Source of the DNA: JAVJST01 sp040219295
GTDB lineage: Bacteria > Pseudomonadota > Alphaproteobacteria > Rhodospirillales > Casp-alpha2
Reading direction: 5' to 3'
Length of the DNA: 64,000 nucleotides
Assembly (NCBI GenBank): GCA_040219295.1
Contig: JAVJST010000002.1
Span: 1 to 64,000 of the forward strand
Each line of letters starts with the position of its first letter. The stretch's first letter is position 1. The position numbers and the translations under genes are program-made. Shown piece after piece: positions 1-8,620 of this stretch. The notes under the pieces are model-generated. The model had not been told where the DNA came from and made no database searches. It saw only the letters and a list, made by a program, of their open reading frames with translations.

Positions 1-361
1 GTCATGACAAAAAGAGCCGTCTGCACATCACACAAACTTCACATTACATGAGCTTGAAAAGATACACAGACAAACCCAGCCAAACAGACCAGACGCCGCC
101 CGCGTATCCCTTCCAATTCATATTCACAATGGCAAAGAACACCCCGGAAACGCAATCCGCGCCTTAACGCGGTCTAGGCCACCGAGCGAAAAAAGCCCGC
201 TTGATCGGCCCAGTCATTTCGGGACCCGGCGCAACGACGAATCACCATCTACCGGGGGCGCAGAGTATAGAATTAACCTTCTAAAAACACAAGGCAGCGA
301 CAATACTATGTCGAGGCTTCGCGTCTTCCCTGCGGAGCCGGAGGTATAGGGTTTCGGAACA
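1..361. other. Gene-free stretch upstream of the first lipoprotein gene
   Basis: No open reading frame here has a convincing start, ribosome binding site or protein-like composition on either strand, and I see no tRNA-like or terminator-like fold. It is more AT-rich than the genes that follow. A TATAGA hexamer near 256 could be part of a promoter for the gene at 362, but I cannot pair it with a good -35 box. Confidence 0.4.
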
Positions 362-871
362 ATGCTTGTCCAGCGTAAAAGACGCAAAATCGAAGAAAAA
401 ATTCTACACTCGTTTCAACAGTTCCGGACCACGGCAATCATCGTCTGCTGTACCGTCTTGATTGCCGGTTGCACCGCGCAAACAGCCAAGCTGAGCGGTA
501 ACCAGCCGACCGGACCGACGGGCCAAGCGTTGCAGCCGCAGGAGGCATTCACCGATTTTCCGGATCTGCCAATCCCGGCCGGCGCGATCATGGACATCGA
601 AAGGACGTTTGTTTTCGGCGGCGAAGAAGGATGGTACGGCCAGACCATCATTCAGTCGAGCGGCAACACCAACCAGCTGTTTGACTTCTTCAAGACCTAT
701 CTCAGCGACATGGGTTGGCGCGAAGTCACCTCCGTACGTGCCAAGAACAGCGTGCTGACCTACATCAGACCGGCTCGGGTGCTGTCCATTCAAATCATGG
801 CAACGAAGTTCGGACAGGCCGAGGCGCTCATCACGGTCTCACCGACCGAAGAAATGGGCGGCGGTTCGTGA
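362..871 (+). CDS. Putative lipoprotein of unknown function
   Basis: 169 residues. A basic N-terminus is followed by a hydrophobic stretch ending in LIAGC at residues 33-37, a typical lipobox, so the product is probably lipid-anchored in the envelope. The mature part has an aromatic and acidic core (FVFGGEEGWYGQ near residue 84) and no family I can name. The ATG at 362 lacks a well-spaced Shine-Dalgarno: the nearest GGAGG is about 20 bases upstream. The charged stretch before the signal is also long, so the true start could be further in. It converges with the SPOR-domain lipoprotein at 873, leaving one base between the stop codons and no terminator. Confidence 0.7.
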   Translation: MLVQRKRRKIEEKILHSFQQFRTTAIIVCCTVLIAGCTAQTAKLSGNQPTGPTGQALQPQEAFTDFPDLPIPAGAIMDIERTFVFGGEEGWYGQTIIQSSGNTNQLFDFFKTYLSDMGWREVTSVRAKNSVLTYIRPARVLSIQIMATKFGQAEALITVSPTEEMGGGS

Positions 872-872
872 T

Positions 873-2282
873 CTAGCCGAGATCGACCATCGTCGTTTCG
901 CAGAACTGGCGCCGGCTCTTGAGCTTCGTGCATACACCGGTCGCCTCCGAGGGACTGGCGAATGGCCCAGCCACGAGACGATAAAACACGCCCTTCGAGC
1001 CCAGATCGACCCGCGAAACCGTGTGATCGAGATTCCCGAGAATCTCGCCGTGCGCCCTGCGCAACTGCGACCAGCCTCGTTCCGCCTGCTCAGCACTCCG
1101 GTAGGATGCAAGATGGACGCCGGGTCTCGGGCCCTGCGTGATCGCTTTCGGCTGTATGGCCATTGAGCTCTGGACCGGCATCGTCGGCTGCGCACTGCTC
1201 ATCTGCGCAGCACTCATGCCGTCCTTCGGCGCCATGGCCTCCTCTATTGCCGCCCGTTCGCGGGCGTACTCGTCAGAAGTAATGTAGCCATTGTCGCGCA
1301 GGCGCTCGAGCCGACGGACCTGATCCGCCGCCTCCAGAAGGCCCTGCGGCGGCAGGGCCGGTTTGGCAACGACCACAGGCGCAGCGGGCATCATCGCGTC
1401 GAGGATCATGTTCCGTTCGGATGCGTGCTGCGATACTGAGATCGCCCGCAATTCAAGCGCCCGGCCAATCGCCTGGAGCCGTGTTGAAATCTGTTCTGTC
1501 GTCGGCACCGGCCGATCAAGGCCGGCTGCGGGGGGTGGCGATGTAAGCGGCAAGAGCGCACCGATGTTCGCTTGACGGCGGGTCCGGAACTCGTCAGGTG
1601 AAATCAACCCTTGATCGCGCAACGCACGCAATGTCGTAAACCTGGACAGGACAAATTTGTCGCCGGTACTCGGCCCGAGGTCGGGCACCATGGCGTCGAT
1701 GGGCTGGGACATTGCCGAGGGGGTCGGTGCCAATGTCATAGCCGTTTGTTCGGCACTACCGGAGGATACCGTCGGCATCGCCGACCGCATCTCCAGCGCA
1801 CCGCTGACCGGCTGGCTTCCGCCACCCGACGTCGTGCCCTTGTTGATCCGGCCAAGCACCCCGCCACTGTCGATCAGCGAAAGGTTGAGGCTCGCCAGCT
1901 GCGAGACTGGGGTGGTTGTGACATCCTGCAAGGCGATGAACTGCTCGGAGTCGGGGGGCCGGATCGCCAACACGGCTTCGTACATCTGCCGCGCTTTTAC
2001 GAACTGTCCGGTATTCTGATAAAGAATGCCGGCACCGAGCAACGCGTGTACATCGCGAGAGTCTTTATCCAGTGCCGATAGGAACAGGGCTTCAGCACCG
2101 AGATAGTTTCCTTTCGCCATCTCGGCAATCCCAAGTTCCGCCTCGTTGTTGGAACCTTGAAACGGGGTGTCCTTCCAAAACTCGCGACTGAAGAGTGATC
2201 CGCCCTGACTCGCAGCGCCACAACCGGCGAGGACGATAACCATCAACAACGCGGCAAGAGTCTTGAGCTGTCTGATTGGCAA
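873..2282 (-). CDS. Lipoprotein with TPR, SHOCT-like repeats and SPOR domain
   Basis: 469 residues from a TTG start at 2282. This start gives a clean lipoprotein signal ending LAGC (Cys21) and has GGGGA seven bases upstream. A longer frame to an ATG at 2381 adds a second signal-like segment and seems less likely. Order: lipobox; two TPR-like helical hairpins at about 48-107; a Ser/Thr/Pro-rich linker; SHOCT-like short helical segments at about 212-242 and 318-350 (motif LRxxGxIxxxEY/F) and a weaker one at about 261-298; and a C-terminal SPOR-like domain at about 390-469 that would bind denuded peptidoglycan. I infer a division-site or cell-wall-associated envelope protein. I do not know a named homologue with this order. 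Confidence 0.75.
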   Translation of the reverse strand: MPIRQLKTLAALLMVIVLAGCGAASQGGSLFSREFWKDTPFQGSNNEAELGIAEMAKGNYLGAEALFLSALDKDSRDVHALLGAGILYQNTGQFVKARQMYEAVLAIRPPDSEQFIALQDVTTTPVSQLASLNLSLIDSGGVLGRINKGTTSGGGSQPVSGALEMRSAMPTVSSGSAEQTAMTLAPTPSAMSQPIDAMVPDLGPSTGDKFVLSRFTTLRALRDQGLISPDEFRTRRQANIGALLPLTSPPPAAGLDRPVPTTEQISTRLQAIGRALELRAISVSQHASERNMILDAMMPAAPVVVAKPALPPQGLLEAADQVRRLERLRDNGYITSDEYARERAAIEEAMAPKDGMSAAQMSSAQPTMPVQSSMAIQPKAITQGPRPGVHLASYRSAEQAERGWSQLRRAHGEILGNLDHTVSRVDLGSKGVFYRLVAGPFASPSEATGVCTKLKSRRQFCETTMVDLG

Positions 2283-2467
2283 AACTGGTATCCCCAAGTG
2301 AGGTGTCGCCGCCTCTGCCCCAGGCGCCGACACGAACGCGCAAAGTATAAGGCACCATATTTCGTGCCTCAACATAAACACCCGTACAAAGGATGGGGAA
2401 TTCTGGCCGGTCGACGACGAGAATATTTGCCAACGGCTAGATCGGGCGTCCGCGCGACACCGAACCG

Positions 2468-2983
2468 CTAACGAGCGACGTCCATCGAGGGCAACGGCAG
2501 GTCCATAAAGATGGGCGTTTCCAACGCGTTATGGCCATCGGAGAGCTCCGAGAAACCGAGCGATCGATAAAGAGCGCGCGCTTCGGAAAGTCGATCCAGA
2601 GTTTCGAGACAGACCGAGGCATACCCGGCCCCGGCCGCCCATTCTATACAGACCTTGGCCATCTTACGGCCAACGCCGAGGCCCCGCCACGAATCGCGTA
2701 CATAGAGGCGCTTCATCTCACACGACGGCAAGTCGGCCGGCGCCGCGGCCGGCTTCATACCGACAACACCAACCACCGTTGCTCCGATACGTGCAAGCCA
2801 GAGCTCACCGCCGGGCGGCCGATACACCGAACCGAGGTTATCGAGTTCGGCCTCAAAATCCTTGAAACAGATCGGCGCGTCGAGCCAAGCTTGGTACTCT
2901 CTAAACAGCGCGGCGACGACTCGCATGTCATCGTCGCCTCGCGCGGGCGTGATTGTCACCTCGGTTGGCGCGCCACTCGTCAA
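2468..2983 (-). CDS. GNAT family N-acetyltransferase
   Basis: 171 residues covering one GNAT fold. The acetyl-CoA binding motif A is visible as RLYVRDSWRGLGVGRKMAK near residues 92-110 (pattern RxxGxG), followed by the beta5-alpha4 segment CLETLDRLSEARALYRSLGF typical of small acetyltransferases. It starts three bases after the stop of the AlaX-like gene, so the two are probably co-transcribed. The substrate cannot be told from sequence. The pairing with an Ala-tRNA editing protein could be functional or only positional. Confidence 0.85.
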   Translation of the reverse strand: MTSGAPTEVTITPARGDDDMRVVAALFREYQAWLDAPICFKDFEAELDNLGSVYRPPGGELWLARIGATVVGVVGMKPAAAPADLPSCEMKRLYVRDSWRGLGVGRKMAKVCIEWAAGAGYASVCLETLDRLSEARALYRSLGFSELSDGHNALETPIFMDLPLPSMDVAR

Positions 2984-2986
2984 ATC

Positions 2987-3697
2987 TCACGATTCCTCGG
3001 CGAACACGACATTCACTCGGCGATTGTGGCGACCCTTGTTCTCGATCTTCGAAACGCGGACCTCGCCGATCTCACGCAACGAACCAACGTGCGTGCCGCC
3101 GCAAGGTTGCAGGTCGATACCACCGATCTCCATAAGACGAATGTGCCCCTGCCCCATTGGCGGACGCACGGTCATCGTCTTGATGAGTTCGGGTTGCGCC
3201 TCGAGTTCCTCATCCGTAATCCAGCGCGCCGCGACGGGCGCGTCCTCGATTATCCGGCGATTGAGTTCCTCGGTCAGTGCCTGCTTGTCCAAGGTAGTAT
3301 TGGGAAGGTTGAAGTCGACGCGGCTCTTCTCAGCGCCGACGGCAGCGCCGCTGATTTCGCCATCAACGACGGCACAGACCAAATGCAACAGCGTGTGCAT
3401 ACGCATGTGCGCGAAACGGCGATTCCAGTCGATTTCAGCAACCACCTTGGCACCCACGGGCGGCATCGCGGCGTCCGGCGTCACCATGTGGCGAATGCCG
3501 TTGTCTCCCTTGCGAGTGTCGATGATCTCGATCGCATCTCCATCGCTCTGTTTGAGCACGCCATGATCGCCGGGCTGCCCGCCGCCTTCGGGGTAGAACA
3601 CCGTCCGGTCCAAGACGACTGCATCGTCCTCAATCGCGATGACCGTCGCGTCACAGCTTCTGGCATAAGAATCAGTCCTGAATATCTCTTCGGTCAT
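2987..3697 (-). CDS. Alanyl-tRNA editing protein (AlaX family)
   Basis: 236 residues, a free-standing version of the AlaRS editing domain that hydrolyses mischarged Ser-tRNA(Ala) or Gly-tRNA(Ala). The N-terminal part carries FYPEGGGQPGD at about 34-44, as in the AlaRS C-terminal region. The zinc site is complete: HMRMHTLLH supplies the HxxxH pair and QPCGGTHV supplies the CxxxH pair. Length fits the medium AlaX class. It is the first gene of a likely two-gene unit with the GNAT protein. The EamA transporter upstream ends about 38 bases away on the same strand. Confidence 0.9.
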   Translation of the reverse strand: MTEEIFRTDSYARSCDATVIAIEDDAVVLDRTVFYPEGGGQPGDHGVLKQSDGDAIEIIDTRKGDNGIRHMVTPDAAMPPVGAKVVAEIDWNRRFAHMRMHTLLHLVCAVVDGEISGAAVGAEKSRVDFNLPNTTLDKQALTEELNRRIIEDAPVAARWITDEELEAQPELIKTMTVRPPMGQGHIRLMEIGGIDLQPCGGTHVGSLREIGEVRVSKIENKGRHNRRVNVVFAEES

Positions 3698-3735
3698 ACC
3701 CTGCAGCTCCGATGCGGCAACTTCGAGCTAGACTA

Positions 3736-4668
3736 TCACTGTCGTGCGCCCCGTGACCACGACGCGATCAAAACACCGCTGATGACGGCCGCGCCGGCGA
3801 CCACAAGGCGCCAAGTCAGAGGGTCCGACAGCAACGCGACCGCCAGGATCACACCGATGATCGGAACCAGGAACTGTAGCGGCGCCACCCGGCCGATTCC
3901 CCCGTTCGCCAACGCCCAGAACCAACCCGCATACCCTAGGATGGTCGTCGCAACGGCGAGAAAAACGACGGATGCAAGCGATATCGGCGATGGATCGGGC
4001 ATGCCGGCGGCACCCACCGAGAAACCCATCCACGTCAACGCCGGAACGGCCGCCAGCACCACACCCCAGAATGTCGTACTCCAGGCGCCAATTCGTCGCG
4101 ATAAATGGCTGCCGGTGACATAGCTGACCGACACGAAAGCCATGGCAGCCACGCAGACGAGATCACCCGTGAGATTGCCTCTCGCTAGGGACGCACCGTC
4201 GCGTCCGACGATCAACAGATACTCTCCGACTATCGCGATGGTTACGCCCGCCCACCACCGTCCGGCAGGCCAGCATCGGTCCAGTGCGCAGGCGATCATA
4301 CCGGTGACGATCGGTCCGACCGCGATGATCAGAGCTGCATGCGATGCCGAGGTTCTTTCCAATCCGATCGCCAGCAACATGGGGAAGACGACGAACGCCG
4401 ACAAGCCGGAGACGAAGAGCTGGCCCCAGTCAGACGCGTCGCGCGGAAGGCGCAGGCGCAGCGCAAGGGCGATCGGCAATGCGATGAGCCCGGCGAGACC
4501 AGTCCGCATGGCCGCTACCGGGACCGGTTCGAGTGTTTCCAGCGCCAGTTTCGTCGCCGTCGGCGTGGCGCCCCAGACTGTCACAACCAGACCAGCCACC
4601 AGCAAGGTGGCACCTGCTGCGGCATTCTCAGGTGCCGCGACCGCGCGTGCGGTGGTTGACGCCATCAA
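3736..4668 (-). CDS. EamA/DMT family transporter
   Basis: 310 residues with about ten hydrophobic helices and two EamA halves, as in drug/metabolite transporters of the inner membrane. The N-terminal half carries GLVVTVWGATPTATKLALE and the C-terminal half ends PLQFLVPIIGVILAVALL, both typical of the superfamily. Its ATG overlaps the TGA of the upstream DUF1127 gene (ATGA at 4665-4668), so translation is probably coupled. The MocR-type regulator at 4976 is divergent. MocR proteins often control a neighbouring transporter, so an amino-acid-like or PLP-pathway substrate is plausible but not shown. Confidence 0.88.
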   Translation of the reverse strand: MMASTTARAVAAPENAAAGATLLVAGLVVTVWGATPTATKLALETLEPVPVAAMRTGLAGLIALPIALALRLRLPRDASDWGQLFVSGLSAFVVFPMLLAIGLERTSASHAALIIAVGPIVTGMIACALDRCWPAGRWWAGVTIAIVGEYLLIVGRDGASLARGNLTGDLVCVAAMAFVSVSYVTGSHLSRRIGAWSTTFWGVVLAAVPALTWMGFSVGAAGMPDPSPISLASVVFLAVATTILGYAGWFWALANGGIGRVAPLQFLVPIIGVILAVALLSDPLTWRLVVAGAAVISGVLIASWSRGARQ

Positions 4669-4886
4669 TCACGCCAGAACGGCTTGGTGAACTCGCGCGC
4701 CGAATCGAACCCGCTGACGCCGATGTCGGAACGGAGCTCGCCACTCATTACGCGCAGCGCCTGCGGTTCCTGATATCGCCTGTACCACAGCTCGATCACG
4801 GCGAACGGTCCCGGGTGTCTGGCGCGGCGCGACACATCTAGTGGGCGGGCATGGCCGCTGGCAACGGTCGGATTCATCGAAGACAT
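4665..4886 (-). CDS. Small DUF1127 protein
   Basis: 73 residues. The C-terminal half (ELWYRRYQEPQALRVMSG through KPFWRD) is the DUF1127 motif: a short Arg-rich helix, LRSDIGVSGFD and a terminal PFWR. Arg-rich DUF1127 proteins in other alphaproteobacteria have been linked to RNA turnover and phosphate or stress responses. No specific role is implied here. The ATG at 4886 is chosen because AGGAG lies 9 bases upstream; an ATG at 4955 has no such site. It overlaps the transporter start by four bases, an unusual pairing. Confidence 0.8.
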   Translation of the reverse strand: MSSMNPTVASGHARPLDVSRRARHPGPFAVIELWYRRYQEPQALRVMSGELRSDIGVSGFDSAREFTKPFWRD

Positions 4887-4900
4887 TGTACTCTTCTCCT

Positions 4901-4930
4901 GAAACAATACTTGATACAATCGATACATTG
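4901..4930. promoter_or_regulatory. Candidate MocR operator: tandem direct repeats in divergent promoter
   Basis: Two head-to-tail copies of a GATACAAT-like octamer (GATACAAT at 4913-4920, GATACATT at 4922-4929), preceded by a looser GAAACAAT at 4901-4908. They lie between the divergent starts at 4886 and 4976. GntR/MocR regulators are known to bind direct repeats in such intergenic regions. Assignment to this regulator is inference. Confidence 0.45.
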
Positions 4931-4975
4931 ACGTTAATGTTGTGCGATTATCCATGCAATGTGCTTATTGTTCCT

Positions 4976-6367
4976 ATGACAAACTGGATGCCAAATATTG
5001 CCGATCGGCCGGGTCCGAAGTACCTGGCAATCGCCGACTCGATCAGTGAGGCGATTTCCGCTGGCACTTTGTCCCAAGGCACGAAACTGCCGCCGCAACG
5101 CAATCTGGCCTACGATCTCGGCGTTACTCTGGGAACCGTGACCCGGGCCTACCGCGAAGTGGAGCGGCGCGGCCTCACGGGCGGTGAAGTCGGGCGAGGC
5201 ACGTTCGTGCTTGGCAGCAGGTATTCCCGTCGAGACGCCTTCATGTCGCAACAGCCGACATCCCCCAACGTCATCGAGATGATCCACGCAATCCCTATTG
5301 TTCGCCTGGACGACTCGGCGCTACCGGACACGTTGTCGGCAATGGCAGCGGAACCCGAGATCAGCCGCATGCTGGGGTATCAAATGAACACCGGTATGGA
5401 ACGCCACCTTGAAGCGGGCGCCGACTGGTTGCGCCGGTGCGGGCTATCCGCCACCGCCGATACAGTCACGCTGACCGCCGGCGGGCAGCAGGCCATCCTC
5501 GCGAGCCTCATGGCGATCGCGGAACCTGGCGACACGATTCTTGTCGAGGAACTGACCTATCCCGGGATCATCCACCTGGCCCGCACCATAGGCTATCGAC
5601 TGGAAACGGTGACCATCGACGAGGAAGGCATCCTGCCCGAGAGTTTCGAGCAGGCCTGCAAACACAGCAGCGCCAAAATTCTTTACTGCATGCCGACGTT
5701 TCACAATCCAACACTGGCGACCATGCCTGAGGAACGTCGACGGCGGGTTGCGTCAATTGCAGAAGCCAACGGCATTATCATCATCGAGGATGATATCTGG
5801 GGCGTGCTGGCAAACACCGGCATACCGCCGATCACCTCAATCGCACCCGATCAGGCCATCTACCTGGCGTCGCTGTCCAAGAGCCTCGCTGGCGGGTTGC
5901 GGATCGGGTACGTGCACGCGTCGCAAGCCCTGACCCGAAAAATTCGTTCATCGATGAAAATCATCTGCTGGATGCCGCCGCCTCTAATGGCGGAGATCGC
6001 GAGCCGCTGGATTACCGATGGCACAGCGGAACGATTGGTCAAAGACCAGCGCAGACTGACTGCGGATCGCGTCGAAATGGTGAAGGCGCACCTGAAACCG
6101 CACGGAGTCGTGGGCAAGCCGGCGGCGCATCATTGCTGGCTACCGTTGAGCGCCCCCTGGACCGGGGACGGATTCCGTAGCGAGCTCGAATCTCGTGGCG
6201 TGCGCGTTTTGTCGGAAGCCACGTTCTGCGCAGGCCGAAAGTCGGTCAGCCCGGCCGTGCGCCTGTGCTTAGGTCAGCCGGCAGATCCCGGAATGATCGA
6301 ACGCGCGGTAGAGATCATCGCCGACGCTCTCTCGGGCCGCGAACAACGCGAAGAAATTTTTATCTGA
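4976..6367 (+). CDS. MocR-type transcriptional regulator (GntR wHTH plus aminotransferase-like domain)
   Basis: 463 residues from ATG 4976; the frame is open further upstream to 4841 but that part is not protein-like. Residues about 10-80 form a GntR winged helix with the signature GTKLPPQRNLAYDLGVTLGTV. Residues about 110-463 are a fold-type I aminotransferase domain with FHNPT, IIEDDIWG and the PLP lysine in SLSKSLAGGLRIGY. It should use PLP or an amino-aldehyde as effector and regulate the divergent DUF1127-transporter pair and itself. Length is normal for the family. It converges with thiD, with four bases between the stops. Confidence 0.92.
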   Translation: MTNWMPNIADRPGPKYLAIADSISEAISAGTLSQGTKLPPQRNLAYDLGVTLGTVTRAYREVERRGLTGGEVGRGTFVLGSRYSRRDAFMSQQPTSPNVIEMIHAIPIVRLDDSALPDTLSAMAAEPEISRMLGYQMNTGMERHLEAGADWLRRCGLSATADTVTLTAGGQQAILASLMAIAEPGDTILVEELTYPGIIHLARTIGYRLETVTIDEEGILPESFEQACKHSSAKILYCMPTFHNPTLATMPEERRRRVASIAEANGIIIIEDDIWGVLANTGIPPITSIAPDQAIYLASLSKSLAGGLRIGYVHASQALTRKIRSSMKIICWMPPPLMAEIASRWITDGTAERLVKDQRRLTADRVEMVKAHLKPHGVVGKPAAHHCWLPLSAPWTGDGFRSELESRGVRVLSEATFCAGRKSVSPAVRLCLGQPADPGMIERAVEIIADALSGREQREEIFI

Positions 6368-6371
6368 TCAT

Positions 6372-7172
6372 TCAACGGTCCAAAGGATGGGCGTGGTTCA
6401 AGGGACCATGCCCGCGCCCGTATCCGGGCGCCGTTCTGATTGCTTCCAGAACATAGCGTCGGGCCGCATCAAGTGCGTCGACGGGCGGCATGCCTTGTGC
6501 CAGGCCGGTAGCAATTGCGGAGGCCGTCGTGCATCCGGTGCCGTGGGTGCTAGCGGTCTCAATACGCGGACCTTCAAAGATTCTCTCATCAGAATCCGCA
6601 GACACGAACACATCGAACACGCGGTCGTCCGACCCGATATGCCCGCCTTTCACGAGGACGGCCCGCGGCCCCAGCTCTAATAGTTTCCTTGCGGCGTTCA
6701 CCGCCTGTTCCGTTGTCTCGACTGGCTCCCCCGTCAAGGTCGCCGCTTCCGGCGCGTTCGGCGTAATCAGAGTTGCCATCGGCAGCACCCTGGCTCGCAT
6801 GGCCGCCACGGCATCATCCTCAAGAAGCGAGGCCCCGCCCTTGGCGATCATCACCGGGTCGACAACTAGCGGCACCGTCGGCGCGTAGGCCTCGATGGCG
6901 TCCATGACAGCCTCAATGACGCCGATCCGGTGAAGCATGCCGGTCTTGAGACAGTCGGCACCGATGTCTTCCATCACGACGCGAATCTGCTCGGTGACGA
7001 ACTCCGTCGGAACCTCGTGAATGCCGTGAACACCAAGCGTGTTCTGCGCGGTCAGCGCCGTGATCGCCGTCATCGCGAAGCCGTTCATGGCGGTAACGGT
7101 TTTTATGTCTGCCTGAATACCCGCACCGCCGCCGGAATCGGAGCCGGCAATGATCAGAACCCGCCCGCGCAT
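6372..7172 (-). CDS. thiD: Hydroxymethylpyrimidine/phosphomethylpyrimidine kinase ThiD
   Basis: 266 residues, a ribokinase-fold enzyme that phosphorylates HMP and HMP-P for thiamine synthesis. The start IIAGSDSGGGAGIQADIKT is diagnostic, and the anion-hole motif THGTGCTTASAIA is near residue 212. It lies six bases after glmM and is the last gene of the long minus-strand block. No TPP riboswitch precedes it. thiE is also in this window (26045) but far away on the other strand. Confidence 0.95.
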   Translation of the reverse strand: MRGRVLIIAGSDSGGGAGIQADIKTVTAMNGFAMTAITALTAQNTLGVHGIHEVPTEFVTEQIRVVMEDIGADCLKTGMLHRIGVIEAVMDAIEAYAPTVPLVVDPVMIAKGGASLLEDDAVAAMRARVLPMATLITPNAPEAATLTGEPVETTEQAVNAARKLLELGPRAVLVKGGHIGSDDRVFDVFVSADSDERIFEGPRIETASTHGTGCTTASAIATGLAQGMPPVDALDAARRYVLEAIRTAPGYGRGHGPLNHAHPLDR

Positions 7173-7178
7173 GACCGA

Positions 7179-8534
7179 TCAGGTGCCGGCCTGTTGAATG
7201 ACGCCGGCGATTTCGTCAACGACGGCGGCAATCAATGCGGCATCGTCTCCTTCGGCCATCACGCGAATGACGGGCTCGGTGCCCGATGGCCGGATTAGCA
7301 ATCGACCGACCTCGGCGAGGCGCATCTCGCCATCCGCTATAGCGCTTCGGACGGCGGCATCGTCGAGCGGCTTGCCACCGTTGATACGCACGTTCTTCAA
7401 CAGCTGCGGCACCGGCTCAAACACGCGGCACAGTTCACTGGCGGGCCGATCCGCCACGACAAGGCCGGCGAGTACCTGCAAGGCGGCGATCAGACCGTCG
7501 CCGGTCGTGGAATAATCGCTCAGGACAATATGCCCGGACTGTTCACCGCCGAGATTGAAGCCGTGATCCCGCATGTGCTGAACGACATACCGGTCACCGA
7601 CCGCCGTACGCTCCAGCGTCAGGCCCATTTCGCGTAAATGGCGTTCCAGCCCGAGATTGGACATAACCGTCGCCACGACCCCGCCGCCGATCAGCGATCC
7701 GTCTTCCTGCCAGCGGCGTGCGATCACGGCCATCAACTGATCGCCGTCGATCAGCGCGCCCCGCTCGTCGGCGACGAGAACCCGATCAGCATCGCCGTCA
7801 AGTGCAATGCCGAGATCAGCGCCATGGGCCACAACCTGTTCACACATATAGGCCGTGTCCGTCGACCCGCATCCCTTGTTGATGTTGAACCCATCAGGGG
7901 AAACGCCAAGCGGGATCACATCGGCACCGAGTTCGAACAGGACCTGTGGCGCAACTCGGTAGGCCGCGCCATGCGCGCAATCGATGACCACCTTGAGGCC
8001 GTCGAGCCGAAGTCCCTTCGGGAACGTCTGTTTGACGTATTCGGTATATCGGCCGCCGGCGTCTTCCAGACGCTTGGCTCGACCGAGCTTCGATGGCTCG
8101 GCCAGATTGCTCGGCGGCCAATCGTCCATCAGCGCCTCGATCTGATGCTCCACCTCATCGCTCAGCTTGAACCCGTCCGGGCCGAACAGCTTGATGCCGT
8201 TGTCCTCGAACGGATTGTGCGACGCCGAAATCATGACCCCCAGGTCGGCGCGAAGGCTACGGGTGAGCATGGCGACGGCCGGCGTCGGCATGGGGCCGAC
8301 CAGAATGACATCCATCCCCATGGATACGAAGCCGCTGGTCAGTGCCGGTTCGAGCATGTAGCCGGAGATGCGTGTGTCCTTGGCAATGACGACACGATGG
8401 CGGTGCGCTCCCCGCGTAAAGTAAGCAGCCGCGGCGGTACCAACGCGCAGCGCCGTATCCGCAGTCATCGGCGACCGGTTGGCCGTTCCGCGGATACCGT
8501 CCGTCCCAAAAAGCTTTCTAGACCGTGTTGTCAC
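7179..8534 (-). CDS. glmM: Phosphoglucosamine mutase GlmM
   Basis: 451 residues. It converts glucosamine-6-phosphate to glucosamine-1-phosphate for UDP-GlcNAc and so for peptidoglycan and lipid A. It begins RKLFGTDGIRGTAN. The phosphoserine loop is MISASHNPFEDNG near residue 100, the metal loop DGDADR is near 244-249, and the phosphate-binding loop RPSGTEP is near 416. Length is typical. It follows folP after 86 bases in the same direction, the common folP-glmM order. Confidence 0.96.
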   Translation of the reverse strand: MTTRSRKLFGTDGIRGTANRSPMTADTALRVGTAAAAYFTRGAHRHRVVIAKDTRISGYMLEPALTSGFVSMGMDVILVGPMPTPAVAMLTRSLRADLGVMISASHNPFEDNGIKLFGPDGFKLSDEVEHQIEALMDDWPPSNLAEPSKLGRAKRLEDAGGRYTEYVKQTFPKGLRLDGLKVVIDCAHGAAYRVAPQVLFELGADVIPLGVSPDGFNINKGCGSTDTAYMCEQVVAHGADLGIALDGDADRVLVADERGALIDGDQLMAVIARRWQEDGSLIGGGVVATVMSNLGLERHLREMGLTLERTAVGDRYVVQHMRDHGFNLGGEQSGHIVLSDYSTTGDGLIAALQVLAGLVVADRPASELCRVFEPVPQLLKNVRINGGKPLDDAAVRSAIADGEMRLAEVGRLLIRPSGTEPVIRVMAEGDDAALIAAVVDEIAGVIQQAGT

Positions 8535-8620
8535 GGCACTTCCCTTCTTTCATCAGCCCGAATCGCTGAAGTTTAACAAATGGCGGCCCGCTAGGCCGTT
8601 CAAAGATTGTTGCCGAACTC

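Noticed and set aside
2531..4123. 530-residue open frame on the plus strand
   Set aside because: It runs antisense across the GNAT, AlaX and EamA genes, all of which have clear family motifs. The product shows no domain.
6372..7178. TPP riboswitch before thiD or thiE
   Set aside because: thiD begins six bases after glmM and thiE overlaps the preceding gene, leaving no room for a riboswitch. No THI-box sequence (CUGAGA-type) is seen.
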